Origin: Kiritimatiellia bacterium
Lineage (GTDB): Bacteria > Verrucomicrobiota > Kiritimatiellia > JAAZAB01
Assembly (NCBI GenBank): GCA_018400335.1
Contig: JAGYMT010000131.1
Span: forward strand, 1-5,952
Reading direction: 5' to 3'
Length of the DNA stretch: 5,952 nucleotides
The notes under the pieces are model-generated. The model had not been told where the DNA came from. It did not search any database and saw only the letters and a program-made list of their open reading frames with translations. This document shows, piece by piece, positions 5,934 to 5,952 of the stretch. How positions within the stretch are numbered: the first letter of the stretch is position 1; each line of letters begins with the position of its first letter. The position numbers were made by a program, and so were the translations under genes.

Positions 5934-5952
5934 ATGCCGAATGACAATAGCT
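5934..5952 (+). CDS. Possible start of a divergent gene (partial)
   Basis: An ATG at 5934 begins an open frame (MPNDNS) that runs off the window edge, so the product cannot be identified. There is no Shine-Dalgarno sequence before it, but TATAAT ends eight bases upstream, so an mRNA would begin almost at the ATG: the layout of a leaderless transcript. With only six codons visible this is a weak call; the real start may lie to the right or there may be no gene. Confidence 0.2.

Overview
The window is a moderately GC-rich (judged by eye) stretch of bacterial chromosome with two unrelated, converging transcription units and no visible mobile elements, CRISPR arrays, rRNA or tRNA genes. The gene content is bacterial: full-length two-ATP-site carbamoyl phosphate synthase, FeoA/FeoB, and a zinc-type Fur regulator. 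The proteins are clearly homologous to the well-studied E. coli ones but diverge at several normally stable motifs. This suggests a lineage away from gammaproteobacteria; I cannot name the phylum. A ferrous-iron importer suggests, but does not prove, a life with access to reduced iron (anoxic or microoxic).

Layout, left to right. Positions 1-84 are the leader of carB, with a small GC-rich stem-loop and a good ribosome binding site; no upstream gene can be assigned. Positions 85-3315 (+) are carB, complete. Positions 3316-3359 are a 44-base convergent gap with no recognisable terminator. Positions 3360-5761 (-) hold three tightly packed genes read leftwards in the order fur, feoA, feoB. fur and feoA are separated by 15 bases that carry the feoA ribosome binding site. 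feoA and feoB overlap by four bases, which sets the feoB start at a GTG. Positions 5762-5952 are the fur promoter region: a long near-perfect inverted repeat built on TTGCAA, a promoter candidate overlapping it, a small hairpin, a run of eight C, and at the far right a perfect TATAAT just before an ATG that may begin a divergent gene.

How the genes work together. The Fur-family protein probably senses ferrous iron and represses its own operon through the inverted repeat, so the sensor and the importer (FeoA helper plus FeoB channel/GTPase) form one feedback unit. CarB makes carbamoyl phosphate for pyrimidines and arginine and has no evident link to iron.

I found no convincing undescribed system. 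The most useful leads are the fur operator, the short FeoB with a changed second gate motif, and sequence changes around the first ATP site and central linker of CarB.
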